Part shown: positions 9,372-20,695 of the stretch, piece after piece
How positions within the stretch are numbered: position 1 is the stretch's first letter
Layout: every line of letters begins with the position of its first letter
Source of the DNA: Massilia sp. BJB1822
GTDB taxonomy: Bacteria; Pseudomonadota; Gammaproteobacteria; Burkholderiales; Burkholderiaceae_D
Length of the DNA stretch: 64,000 nucleotides
NCBI RefSeq assembly: GCF_013369485.1
Contig: NZ_JABWEB010000007.1
Location: 124,001 to 188,000, forward strand
Reading direction: 5' to 3'
Position numbers and translations under genes: made by a program
The notes under the pieces: model-generated
What the model saw: only the letters and a program-made list of their open reading frames with translations
Databases searched by the model: none
Told to the model about the DNA's origin: nothing

Positions 9372-10659
9372 TCTGAGCATTGAATTCTGCGGCATCAAAT
9401 CGCCGAATCCCTTCTGGCTCGCCTCCGCGCCGCCGACCGACAAGGCCTATAACGTCATACGCGCCTTCGAAGCGGGATGGGGCGGCGTGGTGTGGAAGAC
9501 ACTGGGCGAAGACCCGCCCGCCGTGAACGTGTCCTCGCGCTATTCCGCCATCTATGGCAAGAACCGCGAAGTCATCGGCTTCAATAATATCGAGCTGATT
9601 ACCGATCGCAGCCTTGAGCAGAACCTGCAGGAGATCACGGAGGTGAAGAAGGCCTGGCCGGATCGCGCCATCGTCGTTTCGCTGATGCTGCCTTGCGAGG
9701 AGCACTACTGGGCCAGCATCCTGCCCAAGGTGGAAGCAACCGGCGCTGATGGCATCGAGCTGAATTTCGGCTGCCCGCACGGCATGCCGGAACGCGGCAT
9801 GGGCGCGGCCGTCGGCCAGGTGCCGGAGTATGTGCAGATGGTGACGGCATGGTGCAAGAAGCATTCGAAGCTGCCCGTCATCGTCAAGCTGACACCGAAT
9901 ATCACCGACATCCGCAAGCCGGCGCGCGCCGCGAAAGAGGGTGGGGCGGACGCGGTTTCGCTGATCAATACCATCAACTCCATCACATCGATCGACCTTG
10001 ACCGCATGGTGGCGCTGCCCATCGTCGGCACGGCCAGCACCCATGGCGGCTATTGCGGCGCGGCGGTCAAGCCGATTGCGCTGAATATGGTGGCCGAGAT
10101 TGCGCGCGATCCGGAAACGCAAGGCTTGCCGATTTCGGGCATCGGCGGCATCGCCAACTGGCGCGACGCGGCCGAATTCATCGCCCTGGGTGCGGGCTGC
10201 GTGCAGGTCTGCACGGCGGCCATGCTGCATGGCTTCCGCATCGTCGAGGAAATGAAGGATGGCCTGTCGCGCTGGATGGACAGCAAGGGCTATCGCACGC
10301 TGGCCGATTTCGCCGGCAAGGCCGTGCCGAATACCACGGACTGGAAATACCTGGATATGAACTATGAGGTGATTGCACATATCGACCAGGATGAATGCAT
10401 CCAGTGCGGCCGATGTCATGTGGCCTGCGAAGACACCTCGCATCAGGCCATCGCACAGATCATCGACCAGGCCAGCGGCGCGCGCCGCTATGAGGTCATA
10501 GACAAGGAATGCGTGGGCTGCAATCTGTGCGAAATCACCTGTCCCGTGCAGAACTGCATCACCATGGTGCCGCAGGCAACCGGCAAACCCTATATGAACT
10601 GGACGCAGGATCCGCGCAACCCGCGCGCGGAAGTGAAAGAGGAAAGCACCGCAGTATAA
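9364..10659 (+). CDS. preA: Dihydropyrimidine dehydrogenase catalytic subunit PreA
   Basis: FMN-dependent catalytic subunit of 431 residues. The N-terminal TIM barrel resembles class I dihydroorotate dehydrogenases (KSPNPFWLASAPPTD). The active-site loop FGCPHGMPERGMG carries the cysteine that acts as general acid in mammalian DPD. Near the C-terminus are two [4Fe-4S] motifs, CIQCGRCHVAC (from about residue 345) and CVGCNLCEITCP (from about 383). The ATG at 9364 overlaps the preT stop and is preferred over upstream in-frame starts. It reduces uracil and thymine to their dihydro forms. Confidence 0.93.
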   Translation: MADLSIEFCGIKSPNPFWLASAPPTDKAYNVIRAFEAGWGGVVWKTLGEDPPAVNVSSRYSAIYGKNREVIGFNNIELITDRSLEQNLQEITEVKKAWPDRAIVVSLMLPCEEHYWASILPKVEATGADGIELNFGCPHGMPERGMGAAVGQVPEYVQMVTAWCKKHSKLPVIVKLTPNITDIRKPARAAKEGGADAVSLINTINSITSIDLDRMVALPIVGTASTHGGYCGAAVKPIALNMVAEIARDPETQGLPISGIGGIANWRDAAEFIALGAGCVQVCTAAMLHGFRIVEEMKDGLSRWMDSKGYRTLADFAGKAVPNTTDWKYLDMNYEVIAHIDQDECIQCGRCHVACEDTSHQAIAQIIDQASGARRYEVIDKECVGCNLCEITCPVQNCITMVPQATGKPYMNWTQDPRNPRAEVKEESTAV

Positions 10660-10675
10660 AAATAAGGAGAACCCG

Positions 10676-13572
<2,897 letters not shown>

Positions 13573-13583
13573 AAGGAGCAGGC

Positions 13584-14819
13584 ATGGACGAGCTGAAAAT
13601 CAACGGCGGGCGCCTGTGGGACTCGCTGATGGCGCTGGCGAAAATCGGCGCCACCGAAAAGGGCGGCGTCAAACGCCTGACCTTGACCGATCTCGATAAA
13701 CAGGGCCGCGACCTGGTCACGGGCTGGGCCAGGGATGCGGGTCTGAGCATCACGGTGGATCAGATCGGCAATGTCTTCATGCGCCGCGATGGCGTCAACA
13801 ACGCGCTGCCGCCCATCATGACGGGCAGCCATATCGACACCCAGCCTACCGGCGGAAAATTCGACGGCAACTACGGCGTGCTGGCAGGCCTGGAAGTGGT
13901 ACGCACTCTGAATGATCGCGGCATCCGCACCGAAGCGCCGATTGAAGTCGCTTTCTGGACCAATGAGGAGGGCTCGCGCTTCGTGCCGGTGATGATGGGT
14001 TCCGGTGTCTTCTGCGGCGCGTTCACGTTGGAACATGCTTACGCCGCAAAGGACACCGAAGGCAAGAGCGTGGGTGAGGAACTGGAACGCATCGGCTACA
14101 AGGGGGAGCAAGTGCCGGGCCAGCATCCTATCGGCGCCTACTTTGAGGCGCATATCGAGCAAGGCCCGGTGCTGGAAGACGCAGACAAGGTGATTGGCGT
14201 TGTGCCTGCAGTGATGGGGCTTTCGTGGTACGACTGCACGGTGACGGGCATGGAAGCGCATGCCGGTCCCACCCCCATGCATCTGCGGCGCGATGCGATG
14301 CAGGTATCGACCCGCATCATCCAGGAAGTCGTCGCCATCGCCAACCGCTATCCGCCCTATGGACGCGGCACGGTGGGCATGATGCAGGTCTTCCCCAACA
14401 GCCGCAATGTGATTCCCGGGCAGGTCAAATTCAGCATCGACCTGCGCAATGTCAGCGACGCTCTGCTCAACACCATGCATGAAGAAATGCTGGCCTTTGT
14501 CGACCGCACCGCCAGCGAAACAGGCCTGGACATCAAGATCGAGCGCGTCTCTTACTACCCACCCTGTCCCTTCCATCCCGACTGTGTGGGCGCCGTGCGC
14601 AAGGCTACCGAAAAACTCGGCTACTCGACGATGGACGTGGTCTCCGGCGCCGGCCACGACGCGATTTACGCCGCCCGCGTCGCCCCGGCAGGGATGATCT
14701 TCGTTCCCTGCAAGGATGGCATCAGCCACAACGAAATCGAAGACGCCAAAGCCGAACACCTGGAAGCCGGCTGCAACGTTTTGCTGCACGCCATGCTGGA
14801 GCGTGCCCGCATCGTCTGA
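13584..14819 (+). CDS. N-carbamoyl-beta-alanine amidohydrolase (beta-ureidopropionase), M20 type
   Basis: Zn-dependent amidohydrolase of 411 residues that should hydrolyse N-carbamoyl-beta-alanine to beta-alanine, CO2 and ammonia. Di-metal ligands are present: GSHIDTQPTGGKFDGNYG (H83, D94), NEEG (E128/E129), AHIEQGP, and a late DGISHNEIE. AHAGPTPM marks the carbamoylase/allantoate branch of the fold. The ATG at 13584 has AAAGGAG upstream and lies 11 bp after hydA. Related enzymes cleave allantoate or hydantoin-derived carbamoyl amino acids; operon context selects the beta-ureidopropionase role. Confidence 0.9.
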   Translation: MDELKINGGRLWDSLMALAKIGATEKGGVKRLTLTDLDKQGRDLVTGWARDAGLSITVDQIGNVFMRRDGVNNALPPIMTGSHIDTQPTGGKFDGNYGVLAGLEVVRTLNDRGIRTEAPIEVAFWTNEEGSRFVPVMMGSGVFCGAFTLEHAYAAKDTEGKSVGEELERIGYKGEQVPGQHPIGAYFEAHIEQGPVLEDADKVIGVVPAVMGLSWYDCTVTGMEAHAGPTPMHLRRDAMQVSTRIIQEVVAIANRYPPYGRGTVGMMQVFPNSRNVIPGQVKFSIDLRNVSDALLNTMHEEMLAFVDRTASETGLDIKIERVSYYPPCPFHPDCVGAVRKATEKLGYSTMDVVSGAGHDAIYAARVAPAGMIFVPCKDGISHNEIEDAKAEHLEAGCNVLLHAMLERARIV

Positions 14820-14930
14820 CTCAGCATAACCGCGCGTGGGCCAAGTCCTACGCCATGCCAGCGCCACGGCCTATCGCCGTGCGCGCAGGCGCTGCCTAGA
14901 CTGGACTTCACATCCCTTCAGGAGGCAGCT

Positions 14931-16091
14931 ATGCGCGCACTTGTCTATCATTCCGCTCACGAAGTCAGCGTGGAAACCGTTGCCGATCCGCAGCTGCTGG
15001 AAGACGACGACATCATCCTGCAAATCACCGCCACCGCCATCTGCGGTTCCGATCTGCACCTGTATCGCGGCAAGGTGCCCGAGCTGAAGCCGGGCGATAT
15101 CCTCGGCCACGAATTCATGGGCGTGGTGGTGGATGCCGGCCCTGCCGTCACCAATGTGCAGAAAGGCGACCGCGTGGTCATACCGTTTGTGATCGCCTGC
15201 GGCAGCTGCTTCTTCTGCGAACACAAGCTGTTTTCCGCTTGCGAAACCACCAATCCGGGACGTGGCGCGATCTTGAATAGGAAGGGCATACGGCCGGGCG
15301 CGGCGCTGTTCGGTTTCACCCATCTGTATGGCGGTGTGCCCGGCGGCCAGGCCGAATATGTCCGCGTGCCGAAGGCGAATGTTGGCCCGATCAAGATTCC
15401 CGATGTGCTGGCCGATGAGCAGGTGCTCTTCCTGAGCGATATCCTTCCAACCGGCTATCAGGCGGTAGTGAACGCCGAAGTGGGGGAGGGTTCGAGTCTG
15501 GCGATCTTTGGCGCCGGCCCGGTCGGCCAGATGGCAGCGGCCTGCGCGCGCATGCTGGGCGTGGAACGTATCTTCATGGTTGACCATCATGCCTACCGGC
15601 TCGAATTCGCACGCGGGCAATATGGTGTCATCCCCATCAATTTCGATGATGTCGACCCCGCCGAAGTGATCATCGAAAGCACCTCCGGGCGTGGTGTCGA
15701 TGCCGTGATCGACGCGGTCGGCTTTGAAGCCAAAGGCAGCGCGCTGGAAACGGCGATGACGGCCATGAAGTTGGAAGGCAGCAGCGGCCAGGCGCTGCGC
15801 CAATGTATCGCCGCTTGCCGCCGCGGCGGCATCGTCAGCGTGCCCGGCGTGTATTCAGGCTTTATCCATGGCTTTCTGTTTGGTGACGTGTTCGAAAAAG
15901 GTCTCGTCTTCAAAACCGGCCAGACCCACGTGCAGCGCTTCATGCCTGAGCTGCTGCAATTCATCGGCGAAGGCAAGCTGCAACCCGACGCCATCATCTC
16001 CCACCGCCTGCCACTCAGCGAGGCCGAACGCGGCTACCATCTATTCGATAAGAAGGAAGAGGCTTGCCGCAAAGTGATCCTGAGGCCGTAG
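14931..16091 (+). CDS. Zinc-dependent alcohol dehydrogenase (formaldehyde dehydrogenase-like)
   Basis: MDR-family dehydrogenase of 386 residues. The catalytic zinc site [10 protein letters not shown] and GHEFMG and a structural-zinc-like segment CGSCFFC are present, and the NAD fold is [19 protein letters not shown]. Length and the insertion around [14 protein letters not shown] resemble the glutathione-independent formaldehyde dehydrogenase/threonine dehydrogenase branch. It sits 111 bp after the pyrimidine operon with a strong AGGAGGC site and may be a separate unit. The substrate is unknown; a semialdehyde or aldehyde from the neighbouring pathway is possible but unproven. Confidence 0.8.
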   Translation: MRALVYHSAHEVSVETVADPQLLEDDDIILQITATAICGSDLHLYRGKVPELKPGDILGHEFMGVVVDAGPAVTNVQKGDRVVIPFVIACGSCFFCEHKLFSACETTNPGRGAILNRKGIRPGAALFGFTHLYGGVPGGQAEYVRVPKANVGPIKIPDVLADEQVLFLSDILPTGYQAVVNAEVGEGSSLAIFGAGPVGQMAAACARMLGVERIFMVDHHAYRLEFARGQYGVIPINFDDVDPAEVIIESTSGRGVDAVIDAVGFEAKGSALETAMTAMKLEGSSGQALRQCIAACRRGGIVSVPGVYSGFIHGFLFGDVFEKGLVFKTGQTHVQRFMPELLQFIGEGKLQPDAIISHRLPLSEAERGYHLFDKKEEACRKVILRP

Positions 16092-16098
16092 AGATGGA

Positions 16099-16995
16099 TC
16101 AGCTATTCGCCAGTGCATCGGCCAACTCGCGGGCATAGCCGGGCAGGTCGGCATAGCGGCGCATGCAGAGCAGCAGCTTGCGGCGCGACCAGGCGTCGCT
16201 CAGGTGGATGTGACGGATGGCATTGGCGTCGCGCGAACGCAGCACCGCCGATTCTGGCACGACGGCGATGCCGGCACCGCTGGCGACCATGCGGCAGATG
16301 GCGTCGAAGCTGCGCACCAGCACGCGGTAGTGCAGGCGCTGACCAAGGCGCGAGGCGTGTTCGCTGATGTACTGCTGCAGCGCGCTGTCGCCGGCCAGTC
16401 CGATGAAGTCGTTCTCCAGCACCTCGGCAAACGGCACCACGGCGCGCCGTTTCAGGCTGCGCGCCAGAGGGTGCAGCGGCGAGAGCGCCAGCACTAGCCG
16501 GTCTTCTCGAAACAGGCGCGTTTCCAGACCGCTGCTGTCCACCGCATCGGTGACGATGCCGATATCGCCCAGCTCATCGCGGATGGCTTGCACGATCTCG
16601 TGGCTGGGCCGTTCTTCCAGATCGACGTTGACTTGCGGATGACTGGCCATGAATTCGGCCAGGATGTCGGGCAGGAATTCGGTCAGCGCTGAGGTGTTGC
16701 ACAGCAAATGGATATGGCCTTTCAGCCCGCTCGCATATTCGCCCATATCGGCGCGCATCTTTTCCATCTGCTGCGTGATGGCGCGGGCATGGTGCAGTAA
16801 GGTGCGGCCCGCGTCGGTCGGTTCCACGCCGCGCCGGTTGCGCTTGAGCAGCGGCACGCCCAGCATCTCTTCCATGCCGCGGATGCGCGCACTGGCCGAC
16901 GCCAGTGCCAGGTGCACGGTTTCGGCACCCGCGGTGATGCTGCCGCTTTCGGCCACGCGCAGGAAAAGTTTCAGGTCGGTCAGGTCAAAACGCAC
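16099..16995 (-). CDS. LysR-family transcriptional regulator
   Basis: 298 residues, standard LysR length. The N-terminal winged helix (residues 4-62) reads LKLFLRVAESGSITAGAE and then LLKRNRRGVEPTDAGRTLLHHA. The effector domain has the usual GHIHLLCNTSALTEFLPDIL start. It ends 8 bp from the convergent alcohol dehydrogenase and is divergent from the TSUP transporter, across an 87-bp gap that contains a perfect 25-bp dyad (17005-17029). Control of the transporter is the simplest reading. Confidence 0.9.
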   Translation of the reverse strand: MRFDLTDLKLFLRVAESGSITAGAETVHLALASASARIRGMEEMLGVPLLKRNRRGVEPTDAGRTLLHHARAITQQMEKMRADMGEYASGLKGHIHLLCNTSALTEFLPDILAEFMASHPQVNVDLEERPSHEIVQAIRDELGDIGIVTDAVDSSGLETRLFREDRLVLALSPLHPLARSLKRRAVVPFAEVLENDFIGLAGDSALQQYISEHASRLGQRLHYRVLVRSFDAICRMVASGAGIAVVPESAVLRSRDANAIRHIHLSDAWSRRKLLLCMRRYADLPGYARELADALANS

Positions 16996-17004
16996 TATGG
17001 TCTC

Positions 17005-17029
17005 CAGCCTTCGGATTTGACGAAGGCTG
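17005..17029. promoter_or_regulatory. Perfect dyad with T-N11-A geometry, likely LysR operator
   Basis: Arms CAGCCTTCG (17005-17013) and CGAAGGCTG (17021-17029) flank a 7-base spacer. The inner TTCG-N7-CGAA satisfies the T-N11-A rule for LysR boxes. It lies 10 bp upstream of the LysR start and 53 bp upstream of the TSUP start. A short terminator is unlikely because no T-run follows on either strand. Confidence 0.6.
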
Positions 17030-17082
17030 AGACAGTATATTCCACATTTTCACCATCCGCAGGCGATGGCAGACTGGCAAGC

Positions 17083-17811
17083 ATGGAACACAATATCGTC
17101 TTCGTGCTTGCTGTATTTACCCTTGCTGGTGCTGTAAAAGGCGTAACCGGCATGGGTCTTCCTACCGTGGCTATGGCTCTGCTCAGCCTCGCCATGACGC
17201 CTATTGAAGCGGCGGGCCTGCTGATTGTGCCTTCGCTTTTAACGAATCTCTGGCAACTGCTTTCCGGCCCGCCGCTGTACGCCATGTGGCAGCGCCTGTG
17301 GCCGATGACGATAGGGATTTGCGGTGGCACCCTGATCGGCAGCGTGGTGATGCGGCAGAACGTGGCCGCCACCATCATGCTGGGATTGGCGTTGACGGCC
17401 TATGCCGCCGTGGGCCTGTCCTCGCTGCGCTGGCAGGTGGCGCGCGAAAAGGAAGAGTGGATGTCGCCGCTGGCCGGCGCGCTGACCGGTTTGTTCACTG
17501 CGGCGGCGGGCGTCTTCGTACTGCCGGCAGTGCCGTATTTGCAGTCCCTCAAAATGGATAAGGATGAGCTGGTGCAGGCCATGGGCCTGGCCTTCACCGT
17601 GTCCACCCTGGCGCTGGCCGTGGCGCTGGCGGCGCGCGGCGCCTGGGAGCCGGCGGTGGCGGGAGCTTCCTTCCTGGCACAACTGCCTGCCATGGCCGGC
17701 ATGCTGCTCGGCCAGAAGCTGCGTGACCGCATGCCGCAGGAGACTTTCCGCCGTTGCCTGATGGTGGGCCTGCTGCTGCTTGGCGTTTATCTCTGCCTGG
17801 GGCGTGCTTAA
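17083..17811 (+). CDS. TSUP-family (TauE/SafE) membrane transporter
   Basis: Membrane protein of 242 residues with about seven to eight hydrophobic segments. TSUP features include AVFTLAGAVKGVTGMGLPTV at the N-terminus and a second repeat GALTGLFTAAAGVFVLPAVP. The family moves sulfur-containing or organic acid anions. The start at 17083 follows a GGCAAG stretch rather than a strong Shine-Dalgarno sequence. It converges on uraD-allC with a 4-bp overlap of the ends, inside a purine/ureide block, so a role in moving a ureide or organic acid is possible but speculative. Confidence 0.8.
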   Translation: MEHNIVFVLAVFTLAGAVKGVTGMGLPTVAMALLSLAMTPIEAAGLLIVPSLLTNLWQLLSGPPLYAMWQRLWPMTIGICGGTLIGSVVMRQNVAATIMLGLALTAYAAVGLSSLRWQVAREKEEWMSPLAGALTGLFTAAAGVFVLPAVPYLQSLKMDKDELVQAMGLAFTVSTLALAVALAARGAWEPAVAGASFLAQLPAMAGMLLGQKLRDRMPQETFRRCLMVGLLLLGVYLCLGRA

Positions 17812-19565
17812 ATCCGGGGCTGGAAATGGCGCAGGAAGTCGAGCAGCACCTGCGCCGCCAGGTCGGCATCGTCGGCCGTCATGGTTTCCAGCGGATTATG
17901 GCTGATGCCGCCGTTGCCGCAGCGCGTGAACAGCATGGCCACATCGGTCAGCGCCGCCATCGCCATGGCATCGTGTCCCGCGCCGGATAGCAGGTCGAAG
18001 CGCTGCAAGCCACTGCGCTGTACGGCGTCGCCGAATTGCCGCATCAGCCAGGGTGCGCAAGGTGCGGCGGAAGCTTCCACTACTCTCTCCAGGCTGAATT
18101 CGACCTGGCGGCGCTCGCAGATGGCGGCGATGCCGTCGAGGACATCCTTGACCGCAGCCTGGCGAACGCTGTCGTCTGCGGCACGAATGTCCAGCGATAA
18201 TTTGCAGGCGCCCGGAATCACATTTACCGAACCGCCCGGCACTTGCAGCTGCCCCACTGTGCCGACCAGCGCTTCGGTCTGTCCGCAGCGCTGTTCGACC
18301 AGCAGCACGATTTCCGCCGCCGCCGCCGCCGCATCCTTGCGCATCGTCATTGGCGTCGTACCGGCATGGCTGGCGAGGCCGCGTAGCTCGACGAGATAGC
18401 GCGAGCTGCCCGCAATCGCTGTCACCACACCCAAGGGCAGGCCGCGTTCCAGCAGCACCGGCCCCTGTTCAATATGGACTTCCACAAAAGCCAGCACGTC
18501 TTCCGCCTTGCGCGCGATGGCGGGAATGGCGGCGGTATCGTGGCCCGCCGCTTCCAGCGCCGAGCGCATGCTGATTTCATTGGCGTCCAGCGCATCAAGC
18601 AGCTTCATGTCGAAGCGTCCCGTTACGGCATTGGAACCGAGGAAGGTGCTGCGGAAGCGCACGCCTTCCTCTTCCGCGAAGCCGATTACCTCGAAATGGA
18701 AGGGCAGCTTCTCGCCTTGCTTGTGCAGATGGTCGACGATGGCAATCGGTAGCAGGATGCCGAGGCGGCCGTCATACTTGCCGCCATTGCGCACCGTGTC
18801 GTAATGCGAGCCGGTGATCAGGGTCTTCGCACCGGCCGCATCGGACAGATAGCGGCCCACCACATTGCCGACCGCATCGATATGCACTTCCATGCCCGCC
18901 GCATGCATCCACTCCGCCAGCTGGGCGGCGCTCTTGCGGTGGGCGTCGGTCATGTAGGCACAGGTCAGGCCATCCTCGTCGTCGCTCCATTGCGCCAGCA
19001 CTTCGGACCAGGCCATCACCTTCGGCCCGAATTCCAGCTGCACGCCCAGCAGATCGTTGATGCGCATTTCGGCAATGCGGTGAATCTGGCGCAGGCACTC
19101 TGCCATTTCATCGGCGCGCCGATTTTTCAGACGGCGGCCGAAAGTGGCGATGACGGTCTGGCGCGTCAACCCCTTGCCATCCGCTCCCTTGACGGCGAGG
19201 ATGAAGGGGAAACCGAATTTGGCGTTGTAATCGGCGTTCAGCTTTTGCAGCGTGGCGAATTCCTCGGCGCTGCACAGATTCAGGCCGGACTTGGCCTGTT
19301 CATGGGTGGATTCGGCGGTGAGCTGGCCGGTGATGGCAGCCTTGCCTGCCAGTTCGGGGTGGGCGCGGATCAGACCCAGTTGCTCGTCCTGCGTGGCGTG
19401 CGACACCTCGGCCTGCAAAGCCTGTTTCAGCGCTGTGACGCTGGCAAAGGGACGCTGGGCGGCGGCGCGTTCGGGAATCCAAGGCGAATGCTCATAGATG
19501 CCGCGCAGGTGGTCGACAAAGGCGGCGCTGCCGCAGGCGTTCAGTTCGGAGAGTGTAATCGTCAT
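17808..19565 (-). CDS. Fused OHCU decarboxylase (UraD) - allantoate amidohydrolase (AllC)
   Basis: 585-residue bifunctional protein. Residues 1-172 are UraD: the RAHPELAGKAA block with catalytic His69, then FGFPFILAVKG. This domain converts 2-oxo-4-hydroxy-4-carboxy-5-ureidoimidazoline to S-allantoin. Residues about 178-585 are an M20-type allantoate amidohydrolase: GSHYDTVRNGGKYDGRLG, AEEEGVRFRS, VEVHIEQGPVL, SHAGTTPM, SGAGHDAMAMA and GGISHNPLE, all metal or dimer motifs intact. The two halves catalyse steps 3 and 5 of urate breakdown; the step between, allantoinase, is not in this window. It lies downstream of the second LysR gene on the same strand. Confidence 0.92.
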   Translation of the reverse strand: MTITLSELNACGSAAFVDHLRGIYEHSPWIPERAAAQRPFASVTALKQALQAEVSHATQDEQLGLIRAHPELAGKAAITGQLTAESTHEQAKSGLNLCSAEEFATLQKLNADYNAKFGFPFILAVKGADGKGLTRQTVIATFGRRLKNRRADEMAECLRQIHRIAEMRINDLLGVQLEFGPKVMAWSEVLAQWSDDEDGLTCAYMTDAHRKSAAQLAEWMHAAGMEVHIDAVGNVVGRYLSDAAGAKTLITGSHYDTVRNGGKYDGRLGILLPIAIVDHLHKQGEKLPFHFEVIGFAEEEGVRFRSTFLGSNAVTGRFDMKLLDALDANEISMRSALEAAGHDTAAIPAIARKAEDVLAFVEVHIEQGPVLLERGLPLGVVTAIAGSSRYLVELRGLASHAGTTPMTMRKDAAAAAAEIVLLVEQRCGQTEALVGTVGQLQVPGGSVNVIPGACKLSLDIRAADDSVRQAAVKDVLDGIAAICERRQVEFSLERVVEASAAPCAPWLMRQFGDAVQRSGLQRFDLLSGAGHDAMAMAALTDVAMLFTRCGNGGISHNPLETMTADDADLAAQVLLDFLRHFQPRI

Positions 19566-19646
19566 CGCAGAATCCCGTTTTGAGGTCTTGATGATATATC
19601 CGGCCCATTAGCCAAATTATATGTCTGCGCTGATGAACGATATACG

Positions 19647-20585
19647 CTATTTCTGCACCAGCGCCTTGGCGACGGCGCCGACCTGGTCGCGCAGCCATTT
19701 ATGTTCCGGCGCCTGGTGCACACGCTCGTGCCACAGCTGGTAAAAGCGCATCGGCGGGAATTTGACCGGCACTGTGAAGGTTTTCAGCGGCAGTGTCTTT
19801 TCATAAGAACGCAGGAATTGGCGGCCGGTGGTCAGTACCAGTTCGGTCTGGGTCAGCATATACGGAATCAGGCCGAAGTAGGCCGACTCCACCACCACGT
19901 TGCGGCGCAGGCCGTGGCGCTCCAGGAAGGCGTCGATCACGCCGCCGTAACCCGGCAGCATCTGCGATGGCGCGACATGGGGCAGGCTCAGATAATCCTG
20001 CATGCTCATGGCATCGCTGTCGGTGCGCTTGGCGTAAGGGCTGCCCGCGTGCATGGCGCAGATGATGGGATCTTCGAATAGTTTGGACAGGTGCAGATGC
20101 TGCGGCGGTTCGTCCCAATTGGCGATCACCAGATCGAGTTCACCGTCCGACAGCAGGCGGATATAGTCGATGCCGGGGCCAAGGTTGTGAATCACCACGC
20201 GGCTCAGCGGAGAACCGCGGCGTAGCGCCGCCACCACATTCGGCAGGAATTGACTGTCCAGATAATCGGGTGCGGCGATATTGAAGGTGCGCGCTTCCTC
20301 CTGCGGCACGAAGGGCGTTTTCTTGACGAAGAGGTTTTCTGTCTCATCCAGGATACGCTTGGCCGGCTTCAGCAAACTCTCGCCATGCTGGGTCGGCACC
20401 ATGCCGCGCGCGCCGCGCACCAGCAGCGGATCGCCCGTCAATTCGCGCAGCTTGCGCAGCGAAGCGGAGATGGAGGGCTGCGGTTGATTGAGTTTCAGCG
20501 CCACGCGCGACACGTTTTTCTCCACCAGCAGCAGGTAGAGGATGCGGATCAGATGCAAGTCTAAATGCTGCGGCAGGCTGGACAT
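19647..20585 (-). CDS. LysR-family transcriptional regulator (purine block)
   Basis: 312 residues. The N-terminal winged helix starts LDLHLIRILYLLLVEKNVSR and continues into NQPQPSISASLRKLRELTGD; the NodD-like effector domain has IAAPDYLDSQFLPNVVAALR. It lies between puuD, which is divergent, and uraD-allC, which is downstream on the same strand, so it probably responds to urate or a ureide and controls one or both. The 110-bp gap to puuD is AT-rich and holds a 17-bp palindrome. Confidence 0.9.
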   Translation of the reverse strand: MSSLPQHLDLHLIRILYLLLVEKNVSRVALKLNQPQPSISASLRKLRELTGDPLLVRGARGMVPTQHGESLLKPAKRILDETENLFVKKTPFVPQEEARTFNIAAPDYLDSQFLPNVVAALRRGSPLSRVVIHNLGPGIDYIRLLSDGELDLVIANWDEPPQHLHLSKLFEDPIICAMHAGSPYAKRTDSDAMSMQDYLSLPHVAPSQMLPGYGGVIDAFLERHGLRRNVVVESAYFGLIPYMLTQTELVLTTGRQFLRSYEKTLPLKTFTVPVKFPPMRFYQLWHERVHQAPEHKWLRDQVGAVAKALVQK

Positions 20586-20612
20586 GGCTGGCTATATCGA
20601 AGTGGATATGTC

Positions 20613-20629
20613 AAATATACGGCATATTT
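20613..20629. promoter_or_regulatory. Palindrome AAATAT-ACGGC-ATATTT in the puuD/LysR divergent gap
   Basis: A 17-bp perfect palindrome centred at 20621, 28 bp upstream of the LysR start and 67 bp upstream of the puuD start. It sits within an AT-rich patch that repeats ATAT cores. It is a candidate operator for the LysR regulator, although it does not exactly follow the T-N11-A rule. Confidence 0.4.
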
Positions 20630-20695
20630 CATGATGCAGGTATCGGAAAGCGGCTATCTTTCATAAATTGCCACTTGTTTAGCTCAAGGAAACCC

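Noticed and set aside
18300..18345. Short tandem GCC-type repeat
   Set aside because: It encodes a run of alanines inside the AllC half, in frame and within a helix; low-complexity coding sequence, not a separate repeat element.
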